Shown here one piece after another: positions 47,101 to 58,653 of a DNA stretch of 64,000 bases. A program made the translations under genes and the position numbers. The stretch lies in the NCBI GenBank assembly GCA_030142905.1, contig JASJOG010000020.1:1055001-1119000 (forward strand), written 5' to 3'. This stretch comes from Heliopora coerulea (lineage: Eukaryota; Cnidaria; Anthozoa; Scleralcyonacea; Helioporidae). Within the stretch, counting starts at the first letter, position 1; every line of letters starts with the position of its first letter. Below the pieces are notes generated by a model that worked only from the letters and a program-made list of their open reading frames with translations, did no database searches and had not been told where the DNA came from.

Positions 47101-50100
47101 TCAGTTTTGACAATTTCTCAACCTCGGTTTTTTGATCTCTGTTTGCAATGTACGTAGTTCATACCATTTATGACGCGACCATCCACTTCCCACGTTATAA
47201 TCAAAGGATTAACATCAATATCACATTTCAGGGTGACATCATCTCCAGTTTCCACCTTCACTTCCTTCGTCTTCGGCCCAGTAAGGCGGGGTACGGCTAT
47301 AAAAACAGATGAAGAAGATTTGCTTGGAACAACAAAGGCCGCCTCACAGGACACTGTTCACGCAACAGCCGTTTTCCGTCGATTTGCGGATGACTTCAAG
47401 ACCCCGTACTATACACTAGAGTTGTCAGAGTTTTACGGTATGTATTTCAGAAATCACGGAATACAATGTCGTATTTCATGCCTGTACAAGTCATCTTTTT
47501 GGAGTTTACGGAAGGGTCACTGACATGAAATGCGCATGTCTGAGAAGTTTAAAAAATTCAGGCTGAACTTTTAAAGCTTAAATTTCCAATCTAACAACAA
47601 TGACTATAAAGATACGATCATCGTCACGATCACAATTACAATCACGATAACGATAACCATGACGATGGCGATAACGTAAACAATAACGATTATGATCACG
47701 ATAACGTTGATGATCACGGTAACGATGATGATGACAATAACGAAAACGATCACGAAAATGATAACGCCCACGATAATGATAACGTTAATGATAACGATAA
47801 CGATAACGATCACGATAACCACAACAAAACCAACAACAACAATACTGAGTTCGGAGTTGGTGAGACAGATCAAAGTCCAGGTTATTCTCAAAAATTCCAT
47901 GACCGATGACATGTAACGTGATCGCGACGTTCCAAAGAGGAACCGGACAATATCTAACACACGGTGTACCGAGTTAAAGCACGAGTGACCTATAGAAATA
48001 CTAAACTCTGTAGACTCCTTAGCAGGGTATTAGTTTGGCGTATGATCAGAAGTCCGGGGTCACCAAGAAAGGCAAGCAATTAGATTTCTTGACCTGGTCG
48101 CCATGCCGAACTCCACTAAAAAAAAATTTAATTTCCATTCTAGTAAGTTGAAAAAGAAGTCACACGAATGTTCTCTGCACTTACTCATCTTTACAACCGT
48201 GAAGTGCTGAGCGAAAGAACCATTGTTGCAAGAGAAAACCTGCCCATTTGCAATCTCTGACACGTTTGTGAACCACAGTGTGTTGTTACACTTAGTCGGC
48301 GGGTAGACTCCAGGAATACCTGCAAACAGGAAATGGTTCAAGTTTAAAGAATGCAGTGCGGTGTTTCAATTTTTCACTTTCTCAAACTCATGAATAATAA
48401 TTCATGACGTAAATTTTGGAAACGTAACCTTAACTCGCATAAAATTTCAAAAACTTTAAACCCGATTTTTCCCTTAAATAAAAATCCTTCCTAGTAGCAT
48501 TACCACTCCAAAGTCGTGTTTGATTTGATTTCCGAACGCCTGGAAGTTGGTTAAAAAAGACAAAATAAACTTTCCACATCGCCTCGTTGCGCATCTAAAA
48601 TCTCGTTGTTTGTAAATCAGATCAAGCAAAAACCTAGTGTATGAAATATTGCTTCAAAATCATCTATTGAAGGTATAAGAAGCAAAAAACGTCCCTGATT
48701 TTGGACCTACAATCTAGTTTCCTTCCACGTTTTATGAAGAAATCGCGCAGTAACGCGTTTGAAGTGGGTTGACTTAAAAGGTTTTGTAAAATATCAGGAA
48801 ACTCACCGGTCAGATCATGTGTCTTTCCATCCCGAGGATCATACATCGTCCAAGATATGCACGACGGGACTACGTAAATATTGCAGTTGAGAGTGATTGA
48901 TCTTCCAGGAACGAAAGTCACATTCTTGTCACCAAATCTGTGAGGGACTGACACTATACGAGATAAACGTCCATTGAAAAAACGATTTATAACTATCTAA
49001 GAGGTTTGTCGGAGATGTTTTAATTGGGAATTTGTGTATAGTTTTCAGTTATTAGTGTTGCACGTTTGTTGAGTTTGTTGGCTTTTTCCATTCGAGGCTG
49101 TCAAAAGACATTAAGCCACTCACCGTGACTAACAAAGACAACGACTTCACTGACGTCACTTCCAACGTAACTTCCAATGACTACGACAACGTCACTAACG
49201 TCACTGTCAACGTCAACGATAACAACAACGAAGTCACTGTCAACGTCCCAACAACAACAACGTCAACGTTAGTGACGTCACTGCAAACGTCACCAACAAC
49301 AACAACGAGTGGGGACAAATTTCCACTAAATAGGCTCAGTTAAATAATATTTCCACCAAATAGGCTCATAAATAAATAAAATCAAATCTAAATTTCTTAT
49401 AAAAGCTTTGCCTTTTTTATGGCTGATGAATATTTGTCCTAAGGACATGTGAAGTTAGGCCTCGTCCACACGTGTACGTTTTCGTATGAAAACGCATCAA
49501 AAATTTTCCGTCCACACGACGTTTTTGAAATCGTTTTCTCTGGTCATCCTGTCCAGTCGTAAACTTCCTTTCGATTGCACATGCGTAGGCGGCTAGCGTC
49601 ACCAAAGCTGTGATGTCATCGTTTCCGAAAGTCTCCGTTTTCGCAGTCCACACAAAAACGATAAGTGGGCGTTTTCGAATCGCTCCACTTTGTAGAGGGG
49701 TACCCTAAAATCTCCGTTTTATGACACCGAAGACGTCATTTACGCGTTGCAGGACGGGAGGCGAAAACCTGGAGAAAAATATGCGTTTGCTACGAAAAAC
49801 ATACTTGTGTGGATGGTGCCTTAGTTTTTTCATCAGTCACAAGCCTTGAGCTATTTGTCCGGAACGAGCGGACACCGTTTCTTTCGCACTTGCCTGACCG
49901 TACCTATTTCAATCAATGTTGTCTTCTGAACGATATGCTTATCCTTGCAGATGTAATCCGTGGCATCATCAGATTGAAAACTCACAATCCTAAGGTTTCT
50001 TCCTCCCTCTTTAATTATATAATGGCCTCCACCTGGTAATGACAAAAGCAAGACTATTTTTGCCCTTTGGTCAGTGATTTCTACTTTGGCCTCTTGGTTT

Positions 50101-53100
50101 AACTCTCACCATGATCTTCGTTACCCATACAAAATTTTCACATGTCATTTCACATGTGAAAAATGACATTTTATATGCGTAAATGTTTCAATTCCATATG
50201 CGAAATGAAAACGTCACAGGTGAAACTAATTTTTCCAATTCGTATGTGAAATACGGGTTTGGTATACCGACATTTCACACATGAAATTTTGAACCGAGTC
50301 ATTTCACCGGTGCATTAAGTATTTCATAATGTGAAGACGTTCCGATTTCACATGTGAAATTATACTTTCACGTCACCTCCACATGTTTTTCACACGTGAA
50401 AAGTATGAAATTTTTGCCAGGGTAATACTGAGATCGATTAATGTAGTACAGAGGCGTAGGAACCAATTAATCATTGGGGGCACCACCCCACCTCATGAGG
50501 CGGTCCAGGGGCATACACCCCCGGAAATTTTGAAAGCAGTTTACCAAAAAATGTAAAGATCATAAGAATATAATAAAAATTATATAAAAGTGAGCGTCTG
50601 TAGTGCATATTGGGGGGCACGGACATCTACTTCTATTATTGGGCAGAAAGTGACTCACGCCCCCCGCTTCCTACACCTGTTTAGTGTTTAATATATTAGT
50701 AGCTTAAGCCTTGACTGAGAAGAAAAATCTTTACTCTTCAATGTTTACAATGTTATCTAGGATACACCGAAATTACCAGAAATGTTTTGGAAGGATCCAT
50801 CTGGAGATTTCTTCTGCCAATAAATGCTCAAAGGATAGCCATCAATGTCACATGAAAGCAGAACCGATTGATTGACGTTGTAATAGAAAGTCTTCTCAGG
50901 CGCACCAATCAACTTTGGGATCACTGGACACAACGGGATAAAAACATTAGCTTATTTCAGCGTTCACCACAAAGTACATATCTGTCGTTTGTTGGTTTTA
51001 GGACTGTAGAGGTTTTTCAAACATCTCTTACGGAAATATAAAGGAACGACAGAAACCATTGTCTTGCGATTAGCGTGAAGTTCAGCCCTGGCCAAACAAA
51101 TGCAACAGCATTCAACATTGTTGAATTCAACTTTGTTGGATGGTCTTGGACTGCGTGGCCAAACGAATGTGACATGTACGGCGCAGACTTGAATTGTGGA
51201 GATCTGGGACGAATAATGATCCCCGAATTTTAGGCCAAACTACCCGTTGCCCTTGCCTGAGAGATGACTTGCAACGCGTGCGCGAACGCAAAAATGTTGA
51301 ACGAAGTTGCATCGAATATTTGATGGAAAACAAATTTCGTTTAACATCAAACAACATGATGCAACATGGTGACCAAACAAGTTCAACATGTTGCGTTGAA
51401 CAATGTTGAAGCTATTCTCTCAGAAAAACTTTCTGAGTCCCTGACGGAAAAAAGTTTTTCTGAGAAAGTTTTTCTGAGAGAACAGCTTGAGAGCGTGCGT
51501 ATTAAGAACATAATTACCAAGCTACCACAATCACATCATTGATTAACACAATGTTGAACGATGGTGAATGGAGATGTTGCATTCGTTTGGCCAGGACTTT
51601 ACTGTACACGAACCCTTGTGCATACTCGCACATACAACAAAATACTCCGAGGTTAACACTTTTAATTTTTCTTCACATTCTCCATTTCCTAGTAGTCATA
51701 TTTTCTTCTTGCCATGTGTCGGCTATTAAGGACGGGGGACGTAACGCAGGAGCATCATGGGGATGCTTCACCCCCAAGGTTTGGTAAATCTTAACCTAAA
51801 GTCTGCAAGGGAATATTTTACTTATCATTCATAGCGGGATTCCAGGACTTTAATCATTTTTACGTCTAAAATTCACTTTATTTATGAATTCTGAAATATT
51901 TTACTTATCGTTCATAGCGGTATTCCTGGACTTTAATCGTTTTTTACGTCTAAAACTCACTTTATGATTTTTGAAATATTTTACTTATCAGTCACAGCGG
52001 TATTCCTGGACTTTAACCATTTTCTACGTCCAATATTCACTTTATTTATGATTTCTGAAATACTTTACTTTTCAGTCATTCCAGTATTTCAGGACCTGAA
52101 CCATTTCCTACGTCTAAAATTCATTTTATTTATGATTTCTGCAAGGGTGTCTTGCATTATCGCCACTTGAAGAACTCTCCTTTTGGAAAACCCCTGCACG
52201 TTATGGATTTTGGTAAAATACTTGTCCCTGTTGCGACTTTCATCAGGCTGTCCTATTTTTCATGCAAATAAATATCTTTCCAATTACATACTCACCGGAC
52301 AATGAAAGGGTATCGTTGTCTTGAAAGTCAACACCACGGCCGCGCGCAAAAGCTTTACACATGTAGTCCCCCCCAGATGAACTATCTGCTTTGCTTACGA
52401 CATGATGTAGATCCACAGCCTTACCATCCATACTTTTCCAGTTTAAAAGCCTTCCACCTTTACTCCAGGTTACGTTAATTTTTTCAATTATGATATTACC
52501 ACTTGCACTACACCGTAAAGTGATGTTGTCACCGTATCCTACTTTGGTCCTTTCTGCACTTACTGTCACGTTTGGCCTGTTTTTATCTAAAATAATAAGA
52601 GGACACCGTGCACAAATGGATTTGGCTTCGTTTTAGTCGCTTCAGTTGTATAGGTTGCTTTCAATAACGTCACTGGATAAAACTACTTTAACTATAAAGA
52701 TATCGTGCTTAACGAGATAGTGTTTAAAGAGAGAGAATCATCCCGACGGTATCTTGATACTACAGAAATTCCTGGTTGTGCCCCCCTGCCTTGGTGTTTC
52801 ACCCCCCTGCCTTGGTGTTTCACCCCCCTGCCTTGGTGTTCCACCTGGTCAGAAGTAAATTTACTGAGATTAACTGGTAATTCCTCTGCAATCACCTCTC
52901 GTCAGCAATGTGCAGACTTGCAAATAGACTCCCTTTCGGCAAGAAAACCTCCAAGATTATGAAATCAACTAACAAGCAATCAGGTGTTTAACTGGAAGAT
53001 GTCAAAATCTGGGAAACAATTATAAGTGCAAATGGCTGGTTTCCTTTGTACATCTACTGAATACAATCACCAGAAAATCTTTCGAAATCACAGGGACCGC

Positions 53101-56100
53101 GGAACGATAGTTTGAGTGGGGGGGGGGGGCTGACAGGGAGCCATAGCATGACTCCCTGAAAAAATTAAATTCAATATTTCTGAGACTGTCGTGAACACTT
53201 CTTATTTTAATGATTACTCAGAAATCACAAAACACTGGTTATATTATGAGGAACAACTCAAATACAATCAGTTGGTCACTCAAACATTGGATATATTTAA
53301 GGCACAACATTTAATTCAATTTTTCACAAATAGAACTTCATTTCTCAGACTCAGGTCAGTGTCAAGTAAACTGGATGAGGTTTTGCAAAAAGTTTCACCT
53401 GTTTCTACTCTTCAACTTATTTCAATCCTTGCATGTGTCTCAAATACGATGGTTTAAGAATACCGGTATTTAATTTCTTTCCAAAAAAGTGGGGGGCTAA
53501 AGCTCCCAGCCCCCCCTGCTTCTGTGGTCCCTGAATCATGTTTGTGATGTTAATCACTGCAGTTGTCTTCCCATTTGCTTTGGGAATTCAATGTTTGCAT
53601 GAAAATGAAAAAAACTGTAAAGTATTCTTCTAGTTGTATTCAGCTGACATAATATGGGGAGCCAGCTATTGAATTTTTTTAACATGACACTCATCATCAT
53701 GTCATGATTGGTTTCTTTTGTTCTGGGAGTTATTAAATGTTTATGATAAGTTAATACCATTAAGTTTCAGTAACTGGTAAAATGAAGTACAACTGACGGC
53801 TGAAGGTAACAAAGTATACAATGTCAATATAGTCAGCAAACTGGCACACCAGATTTTTGCTTTGTCTATCACATACTTGGCTCAGGACTTTTGCTACGCA
53901 CAGTGGATACCCTAGTATTGCAATCCAACCCTGCAAGCTGATTGTAGCAACTTTACAAAACCAATGAACTCAACATACCAATCAAAATAAAAATGCTGTC
54001 CACAATGGTCAAAAATGGCCACTGAAGTTTCATTTTAAATTACTACCACATTTGCTGCTATCCACTATGATTAGAATAAAAAAAAACAAAACAAAACAGA
54101 GTACTGTGGGTCACTTACCAAATAAATAACGAAAATCAAAACTTTTGACTTGAATAGGTTTATCAGTAGTACCATTGAACAGTTTACAAACCATAAAGTG
54201 ACGGCCAGTACGATAATTTGTGGAATTAGTCAGAGTAACCATGCCTATCAAGGTAGAACCTGCAAAAAAATATCTAAGTCAATATGTGGTCTACAGGGAT
54301 TAAATTTTACTAAGGTCATCAAGACCAAACCTGTCACTAAACAAAAAATGGTTGATGTTGAAAAAATTTTAATCCAAAGCCAATTGTGACTGAGCTCTCC
54401 TATGTATATCATCAAATCACAAAAACCAATGAGCTAAACTTGCCCTAGAAGTAGAACTACAAATCATGACAAATTATGTGTTTTGGCTTACACAATCATA
54501 AATAACATAGCTGGAGTTAGGTCAAGGGCTCAACTCACTAAAACCTAAACCTAATTTCAGACCTAAACCTAACCTAACCTAAACCCTAAATCTAACCATA
54601 ACCAAATCCTAATCCTAAAGCTAACCCTTAGACCATAACCCAATCCCAAGCCAATCCCTAACCTTAATAAGTACAAGGTTTGTCTGCATCTGCTACAGTA
54701 AACTACACTCTAGCCAGTAAATTAAATGCTCTTCCGACTTCATCATTTCACCACAATGGTTTCATGATGAGGCACTGAATAATTATATTAAAAATATATC
54801 AACCAAGAGAATCTCTGGTGCTAATAAAATGCTTGCACAATCCTAAAATGACTTCCACTCTGCACACTCAGTCACCAGTAATGAAGCAAAATGAGGATAA
54901 CCAGGTTCACTCACATATTTTCAAAGCCATAATTTTCCCACAATCATATACAAGAATGAATTTTTAAAAGACTAAATCCCAGTGACAAACCTATGTTTCA
55001 TGCCTTACTTATTGGCTCCACAACTACTAATTTTCTTTAATTTGCAACACAGCATCCCCCCAGAGATTTTGTAAGTGGAGAGGACAGCACTCTCCACAAC
55101 AACCAGATGCTTTAAGCAACCTCCAAAACCCAAGGAGAAAAAAGTGGGTATTTGTACAACAGTTTCTCCTAACTTTATGCTTTTTCCTTGAATACAGATT
55201 AGGTTCACTGCTCTTTGTACTACCTCACACATTTGATTATTGATACAATGGGATTGTCTGATAAAAATGTGAATTTTCTGTCAATACTTGATCCAAATTG
55301 CACTTGAAAGGTGAAAGTTTAACCCATGCCATTTTACTCATTAAATTGTTTGACAAAAATCAGGAACATTTTTGGCACAAGGAGATTACAGGAAGAGCAG
55401 TCACCTTTCCTGGAGCCTTCTTATTGCCAAATGCAATTGGTCACTCTACAACAACATTAGCTCAGAGCCACTTTCTCTGTTTTGATTTCTTATGCACCCA
55501 TCCTTAACATTCTTTCACCACTCAATGTCTGTTTTAGACTTCATTCTTAACTGATTTCCTCAAATACCTGATATCTAAATTAAAAGGAGCACTACATGGG
55601 CAGTGTACTGGGTTGTGTACTGCTAAGAAATATGTATAAGAGGGAAACTGATGTTTCAAGCAAAGGCTCTTCATCAGAGTTAAATGTATAAGTGATATCA
55701 GAACTAAGTGAAGTTTTTATGTAGTGTAATCATGTGACAGAAAATAGCCAATCAACTGTAAATATCCATAACAAAATAATTGATGAGATGTAACTAGGGA
55801 AAGTCATTTGCTATCTTAAGTGTCATTAAGTACAAGAGGAATGTGGTAGGGGACTCAGAGGAATTGCGGTTTAGGATTTAAATTGTTCGTAAGATGATCT
55901 CTGTAATACACTCTTAATTCTTCTTGTTCTTGTATGACACAGTCATCCCCTAACAATGTTGCAACAAGCAATGAAATGTAAGAATTGTGTTAAATTTCCT
56001 CTCATGATACTTATGTTTCACATTTTTTGCCAGGCTTTGATTTTCATCCCATGATATAGGTATCTTGGTATATTTTTTATATTAAATAAAATCATCTTGA

Positions 56101-58309
56101 TTGCTAGCCTGTCGGTCCACTATGCCACTTTCAATAGTTGCATGTAAAACTTACCATTTCGTGAATTAGTGATGACAATACCACTGCTAGGTGAGTTTGA
56201 TATCAGTTTCGTTTTCTCTACATACCACTTTATAATAGTGTGATCATCAATGTTTTTGGCAATACAAGAAAATGTGATATTTTTGCCTTCAAAATACCAG
56301 TAGGGCCTTAACAATCTTTCAAATGTAGCATCGCCATCTATAAGGCAGAAGGCAAAGCATTTATTAGGGGAAAAAACACAAAAAAAATATAAGAAAAAGA
56401 AAATAAATTCAAGGCAAAAGTATAGATGAGTGGAAAAACTGGAAGGATGGTAATTACAAATTATACAATTGCAAATGACAACAAATGAACAATTAAAAGA
56501 GCAAAGTAAAAAAAAATAAAAGAGAATAAAGAACAAAAGGAAACAAATATTAATAATCATGTTTCTCTGAGGATGATTCTGAAATAGAATTGAAACATGG
56601 CACATCCTCTCATGGGTAAGCGTTAAGTAGTCACGAGAACATCTTGTGTGCTTCAGTTGGATAAAACTCGCCAATAATCCCTGTGGACTCAACAGCTCAA
56701 CAAGTAGAGCAGCAGACCAGTATCCCAAAGGTGCAAGTTGAAATCCCGCTTGAGTCAACATTTTTTAGTTGATTTCGGCAGTGTCAGATTATCACGAAAA
56801 TTTTCTGTTCATGTTTCTGAGGATGATTCTGAAATAAGAGAAACTGGATTGGTGTATTTTTGAGCTGCTGAGGTCACTGCCAACAGCATGGCCACAAGTT
56901 CAGTATTTATAATGGTGAAAATGCTGATTAAGTGTAGGGTATATTTGATAGACCATTATGGCATTTACCCTTGACCACTAACTGTTAAGTTGATAATTCT
57001 GAAGATAGTGGTTAATGACAGCAGTCGAGTGTAAATGCCATAACATCCTACCTTAAGCTCACTAAGCCCCCCCCCCCCACCTCAGGTGCACCACTGGCCT
57101 CTTCCTGAGATAAATTTTAAAAAGGCAAAAATTTTGTTCCTGCAAATTGGGGACATCAGAATATGTCACTAGTTTTCCTTCCAGATGCTTTTGGTACAAA
57201 GCTTAGGAATTTTCGTACTACGTAATTACTTTGCTTCCTTCGAATGAGAATTTACGCATTTAATTTTCACGAATTGCCCAATAGTTGTCAATCGTCTGAA
57301 GTGTTGAGCATAAAATTTGCAAGCTAATTATTAAAAGTGTATTGTAAACTGTTTATCAACGAAACTGTGCTTGGAGGTTAATACTAACTATGGCTTCTTG
57401 CTGAACGTTGAATGTCTTATCAGAAGTAAGAACTGCCAGAATTTTGAACCCGAAATGTGAAATTTATTACTTGTAAGCTGATGTTAGTGCGAATATATAC
57501 CACAACGTCTTTGCCCAACTTGAAAAAATGAAACCGCAAAAGGAAGCAAGAACGTCCGGCATATTTTAGCTCAGTAAAGTCAGCACATCAGTCTGTCGTT
57601 TGAAAGTCCACTACTTTCTTTATCACTCATCTATTGTATTGCGATTTTCGTTTTCATTTCGCTATTTGGTTTCTTTTCATAACCGATGCTAATTTCTTGT
57701 GAAAAGCAAGACGTCCCAGGTCTAGAGAAATCGAAACTTTCCTGATAAACAGCCATGAATAACTTAGCTCCAGACATGACAGCCTTGAGTGCTCAACTCC
57801 CCAAATAAAGCGATCTCTTAAAATCGGTGAAGCAAATCGTATATCGATGACTCTCAGTCAATCAAACAGGAACGAGTAAAGAACAGACCAGAAATACAAT
57901 ACTATAAACCAAATGTCGATACCGAAACGGAAAAACAATAGGACAATCCCTAGAAACAATAAGTGGAAATATCGGATTTCAAACAAACAAAATGTTGAGC
58001 ACATATCGAGACTTGATACACTTGCATTTTACCCAAATGCTGGCTTTGTGCAAACAGTCATTCGATTTTTACGCTATTGCTAGGAGAGTCCAATTGACAG
58101 AAACTTTAGTCTTCAAGTCGATTTGACTAAACTTCTACGTTTTTGCCGGAACGCTTACATAACCTGTTTTGAAACAAACTTTGAGTTCACCACATCGAAT
58201 ATTGCAGTACATCTACTCCACCAAGCTAGAACATTAATATATTCCGTAACTTACTTGTGGAACGGATGCCAACCACAACAAGAGCGAGGAGGACTCTCAC
58301 AAAACTCAT
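44148..58309 (-). CDS. Five-Ig membrane protein, paralogue of the basigin-like gene
   Basis: Twelve exons on the minus strand join in frame: 58309-58255, 56337-56155, 54259-54119, 52586-52296, 50923-50777, 50032-49904, 48953-48807, 48319-48185, 47296-47165, 46818-46663, 45054-44944, 44206-44148, giving 561 residues with all introns phase 1. A signal peptide (about 1-19, M-S-F-V-R-V-L-L-A-L-V-V-V) precedes Ig1 (19-126), Ig2 (127-223, single exon), Ig3 (224-315), Ig4 (316-409) and Ig5 (410-505); all but Ig2 are split over two exons. The transmembrane segment begins D-P-R-G-I-L-W-P-I-I-G-T and runs into C-R-R-R-R-R; it keeps the basigin-like L-W-P but lacks the buried Glu. The tail ends L-L-Q-E-D-L-S-N-V-H. 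Ig5 is similar to Ig3 of the three-Ig gene (G-D-D-V-x-L-K-C-D-I and Q-x-I-I-L-R-V-K-G). Ig1 has H-F-M-V-C instead of Y-x-C. It is presumably an adhesion or recognition receptor; ligand unknown. Confidence 0.88.
44588..44797. mobile_element. Foldback repeat with about 70-bp arms
   Basis: The left arm contains cgtttcgttgtaacgtgcaa and catcttcagagtataatatt; the right arm carries the complements (gtaatattatactctgaaga and following). Read outward, both contain CTGAAGATG...ACG(A/G)AAC, the motif shared with other foldbacks in this window. It lies in the last intron of the five-Ig gene. Confidence 0.7.
45340..45900 (-). pseudogene. Penelope-like element 3' remnant with GIY-YIG endonuclease fragment
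   Basis: A minus-strand frame (45889-45644) holds L-Y-S-I-H-C-I-D-C-D-K-Q-Y-V-A-E-T-K-R-K, which fits the start of a Penelope-type GIY-YIG nuclease with its Cys pair. It degenerates afterwards; farther downstream another frame reads D-D-A-V-L-R-P-S-E-N-G-D-T-G-E-S-A-T-L-G-I. Near 45380-45420, still on the minus strand, gtgaagaaggttgcagtgcc and ccgaaacgt form the motif common at the ends of these elements. The reverse transcriptase is absent, so this is a truncated, inactive copy in a receptor intron. Confidence 0.65.
46050..46353 (-). mobile_element. tRNA-derived SINE with conserved central domain
   Basis: The minus strand starts with a tRNA-like head: box A region GAGCACAGTGG (complement of 46335-46345) and a perfect box B GGTTCGATTCC (complement of 46293-46303). 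Downstream is a core reading tctccgggtactccgttctc, cctcctgtggtaacactaga and cccatgaggggtagggccct, of a type spread widely in animal SINEs. The 3' end is near 46050. Active copies would be transcribed by RNA polymerase III and moved by a LINE. It is in an intron of the five-Ig gene, in sense orientation. Confidence 0.8.
47019..47053. repeat. Interstitial TTAGGG-like array
   Basis: ggattagggttaggattagg and neighbouring units resemble the TTAGGG telomere repeat with drift. It is intronic in the five-Ig gene. Confidence 0.6.
47612..47835. repeat. Degenerate (GATAAC)n simple repeat
   Basis: Imperfect 6-bp units (cgataa, gataac) cover about 220 bp in an intron. Open frames across it are Ile/Val- or Thr-rich artefacts. 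Confidence 0.85.
49125..49305. repeat. (ACGTCA/ACAACA)-rich low-complexity repeat
   Basis: Repeated cgtcac and acaaca units are arranged partly as an inverted array (gacgtca on both strands). The segment contains two TGACGTCA palindromes (near 49153 and 49274), here a by-product of the repeat. It is intronic. Confidence 0.75.
49456..49822. mobile_element. MITE with taggc(c)tcgtccacac ends
   Basis: The left end aggcctcgtccacacgtgta plus cgttttcgta is matched in reverse complement by the right end tacgaaaaacatacttgtgt plus ggatggtgcctt. Internal sub-repeats of cgttttcg and tccacac occur. Superfamily unclear. It sits between exons 6 and 7 of the five-Ig gene. Confidence 0.72.
50120..50425. repeat. 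Cluster of TTTCACATGTGAAA-type palindromes
   Basis: At least six variants of ttcacatgtgaaa, or half-sites of it, occur in 300 bp, with overall inverted symmetry (aaaattttcacatg left, cacgtgaaaagtatgaaatt right). It probably represents a single complex MITE. It is intronic. Confidence 0.6.
50449..50679. mobile_element. hAT-type MITE
   Basis: The ends are CAGAGGCGTAGGAACC and, in reverse complement, CAGGTGTAGGAAGCGG. The CAG-initial termini and 231-bp size fit hAT MITEs. Flanks resemble each other only weakly, so the target duplication has decayed. Confidence 0.65.
51087..51595. mobile_element. MITE with cctggccaaac termini
   Basis: The left terminus cctggccaaacaaatgcaac is matched by the right terminus gttgcattcgtttggccagg in reverse complement. 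Sub-terminal caacattgttg palindromes follow. The interior includes a second inverted repeat (51411-51490) built from tttttctgagaaagtttttc. It lies between exons 4 and 5 of the five-Ig gene. Confidence 0.75.
51806..52145. repeat. Minisatellite, about four copies of a 78-bp unit
   Basis: Units contain gaaatattttacttatc, agcggtattcctggacttta, a cgttttttacgtctaaaa variant and tcactttatttatgatttct. They are tandem and 80-90 percent alike by eye. The array ends in tctgcaaggg, also found at its start. It is intronic in the five-Ig gene. Confidence 0.85.
52778..52842. repeat. Three tandem copies of a 21-bp unit
   Basis: The unit cccccctgccttggtgtttc(a) repeats three times almost without change. It is intronic. 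Confidence 0.85.
53036..53690 (+). repeat. Dispersed repeat, copy split by an insertion
   Basis: The left part (about 53041-53090) and right part (about 53534-53690) together match 37655-37865. The element at 53091-53533 lies between them. Confidence 0.65.
53091..53533. mobile_element. hAT-like element nested in a repeat
   Basis: Ends are cagggaccgcggaacg and, reverse complemented, cagggaccacagaagc. Near both ends lie G-rich/C-rich runs. The pentamer AATCA flanks it on both sides. It is 443 bp with one short internal frame (53191-53457) lacking a recognisable transposase domain. Confidence 0.65.
54540..54668. repeat. Interstitial CCTAAC/CCCTAA-like array
   Basis: Variants of cctaaacctaacc and taaccctaa repeat over about 130 bp with drift, resembling telomeric TTAGGG on the minus strand. 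It is intronic. Confidence 0.65.
55590..55690 (-). repeat. Hammerhead-like CTGATGA...GAAAC motif
   Basis: The minus strand reads CTGATGAAGAGCCTTTGCTT then GAAACATCAG. Box 1 and box 2 of a hammerhead are present with a weak stem II, but helix I partners were not found. It is probably a decayed relative of the other elements. Confidence 0.45.
56684..56758 (+). repeat. tRNA pseudogene or SINE head
   Basis: GACTCAA (56686-56692) pairs with TTGAGTC (56750-56756) as a 7-bp acceptor stem, and GCTC/GAGC forms the D-stem. The T-arm keeps ttgaaatccc but two of its five pairs are lost. Box B is thus weak and the anticodon arm unclear. The sequences on both sides share tctgaggatgattctgaaat, suggesting a SINE body. 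Confidence 0.6.
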
Positions 58310-58653
58310 CTTGTGTACAGTACAAGTTTGAACAAGTGTGGACACTTCGTTGCTGGTGCAGAGTGATGTAACCGCAGGGGGAACACACGAACACAATGAA
58401 ACACTCCACGCCCCATACAAAACCGGTTTAACGTGTTAATTCTCATATCTTATACTTCCATATAGGCACACTTGCACGGTATATGCCGTATCTCGATCAG
58501 AAATACAATTACTGAAAATCGACCCTTAATTGAATAATGTAAAATAAACCTTTCCCCTGTGAGGAAAGCTTAAAATGAGTCAGTCTGGGCCAAACGTTTG
58601 CGAAGCAGTAAACATCCAGCAACTGCTGGATCATTACGAAAAAGTCTGAGGTA

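Noticed and set aside
47692..47960. Ile/Val-rich minus-strand frame resembling a membrane protein
   Set aside because: It is the translation of a GATAAC simple repeat.
49153..49282. CREB sites in the 49.1-49.3 kb intron
   Set aside because: The TGACGTCA matches arise from a cgtcac simple repeat and are not near a start site.
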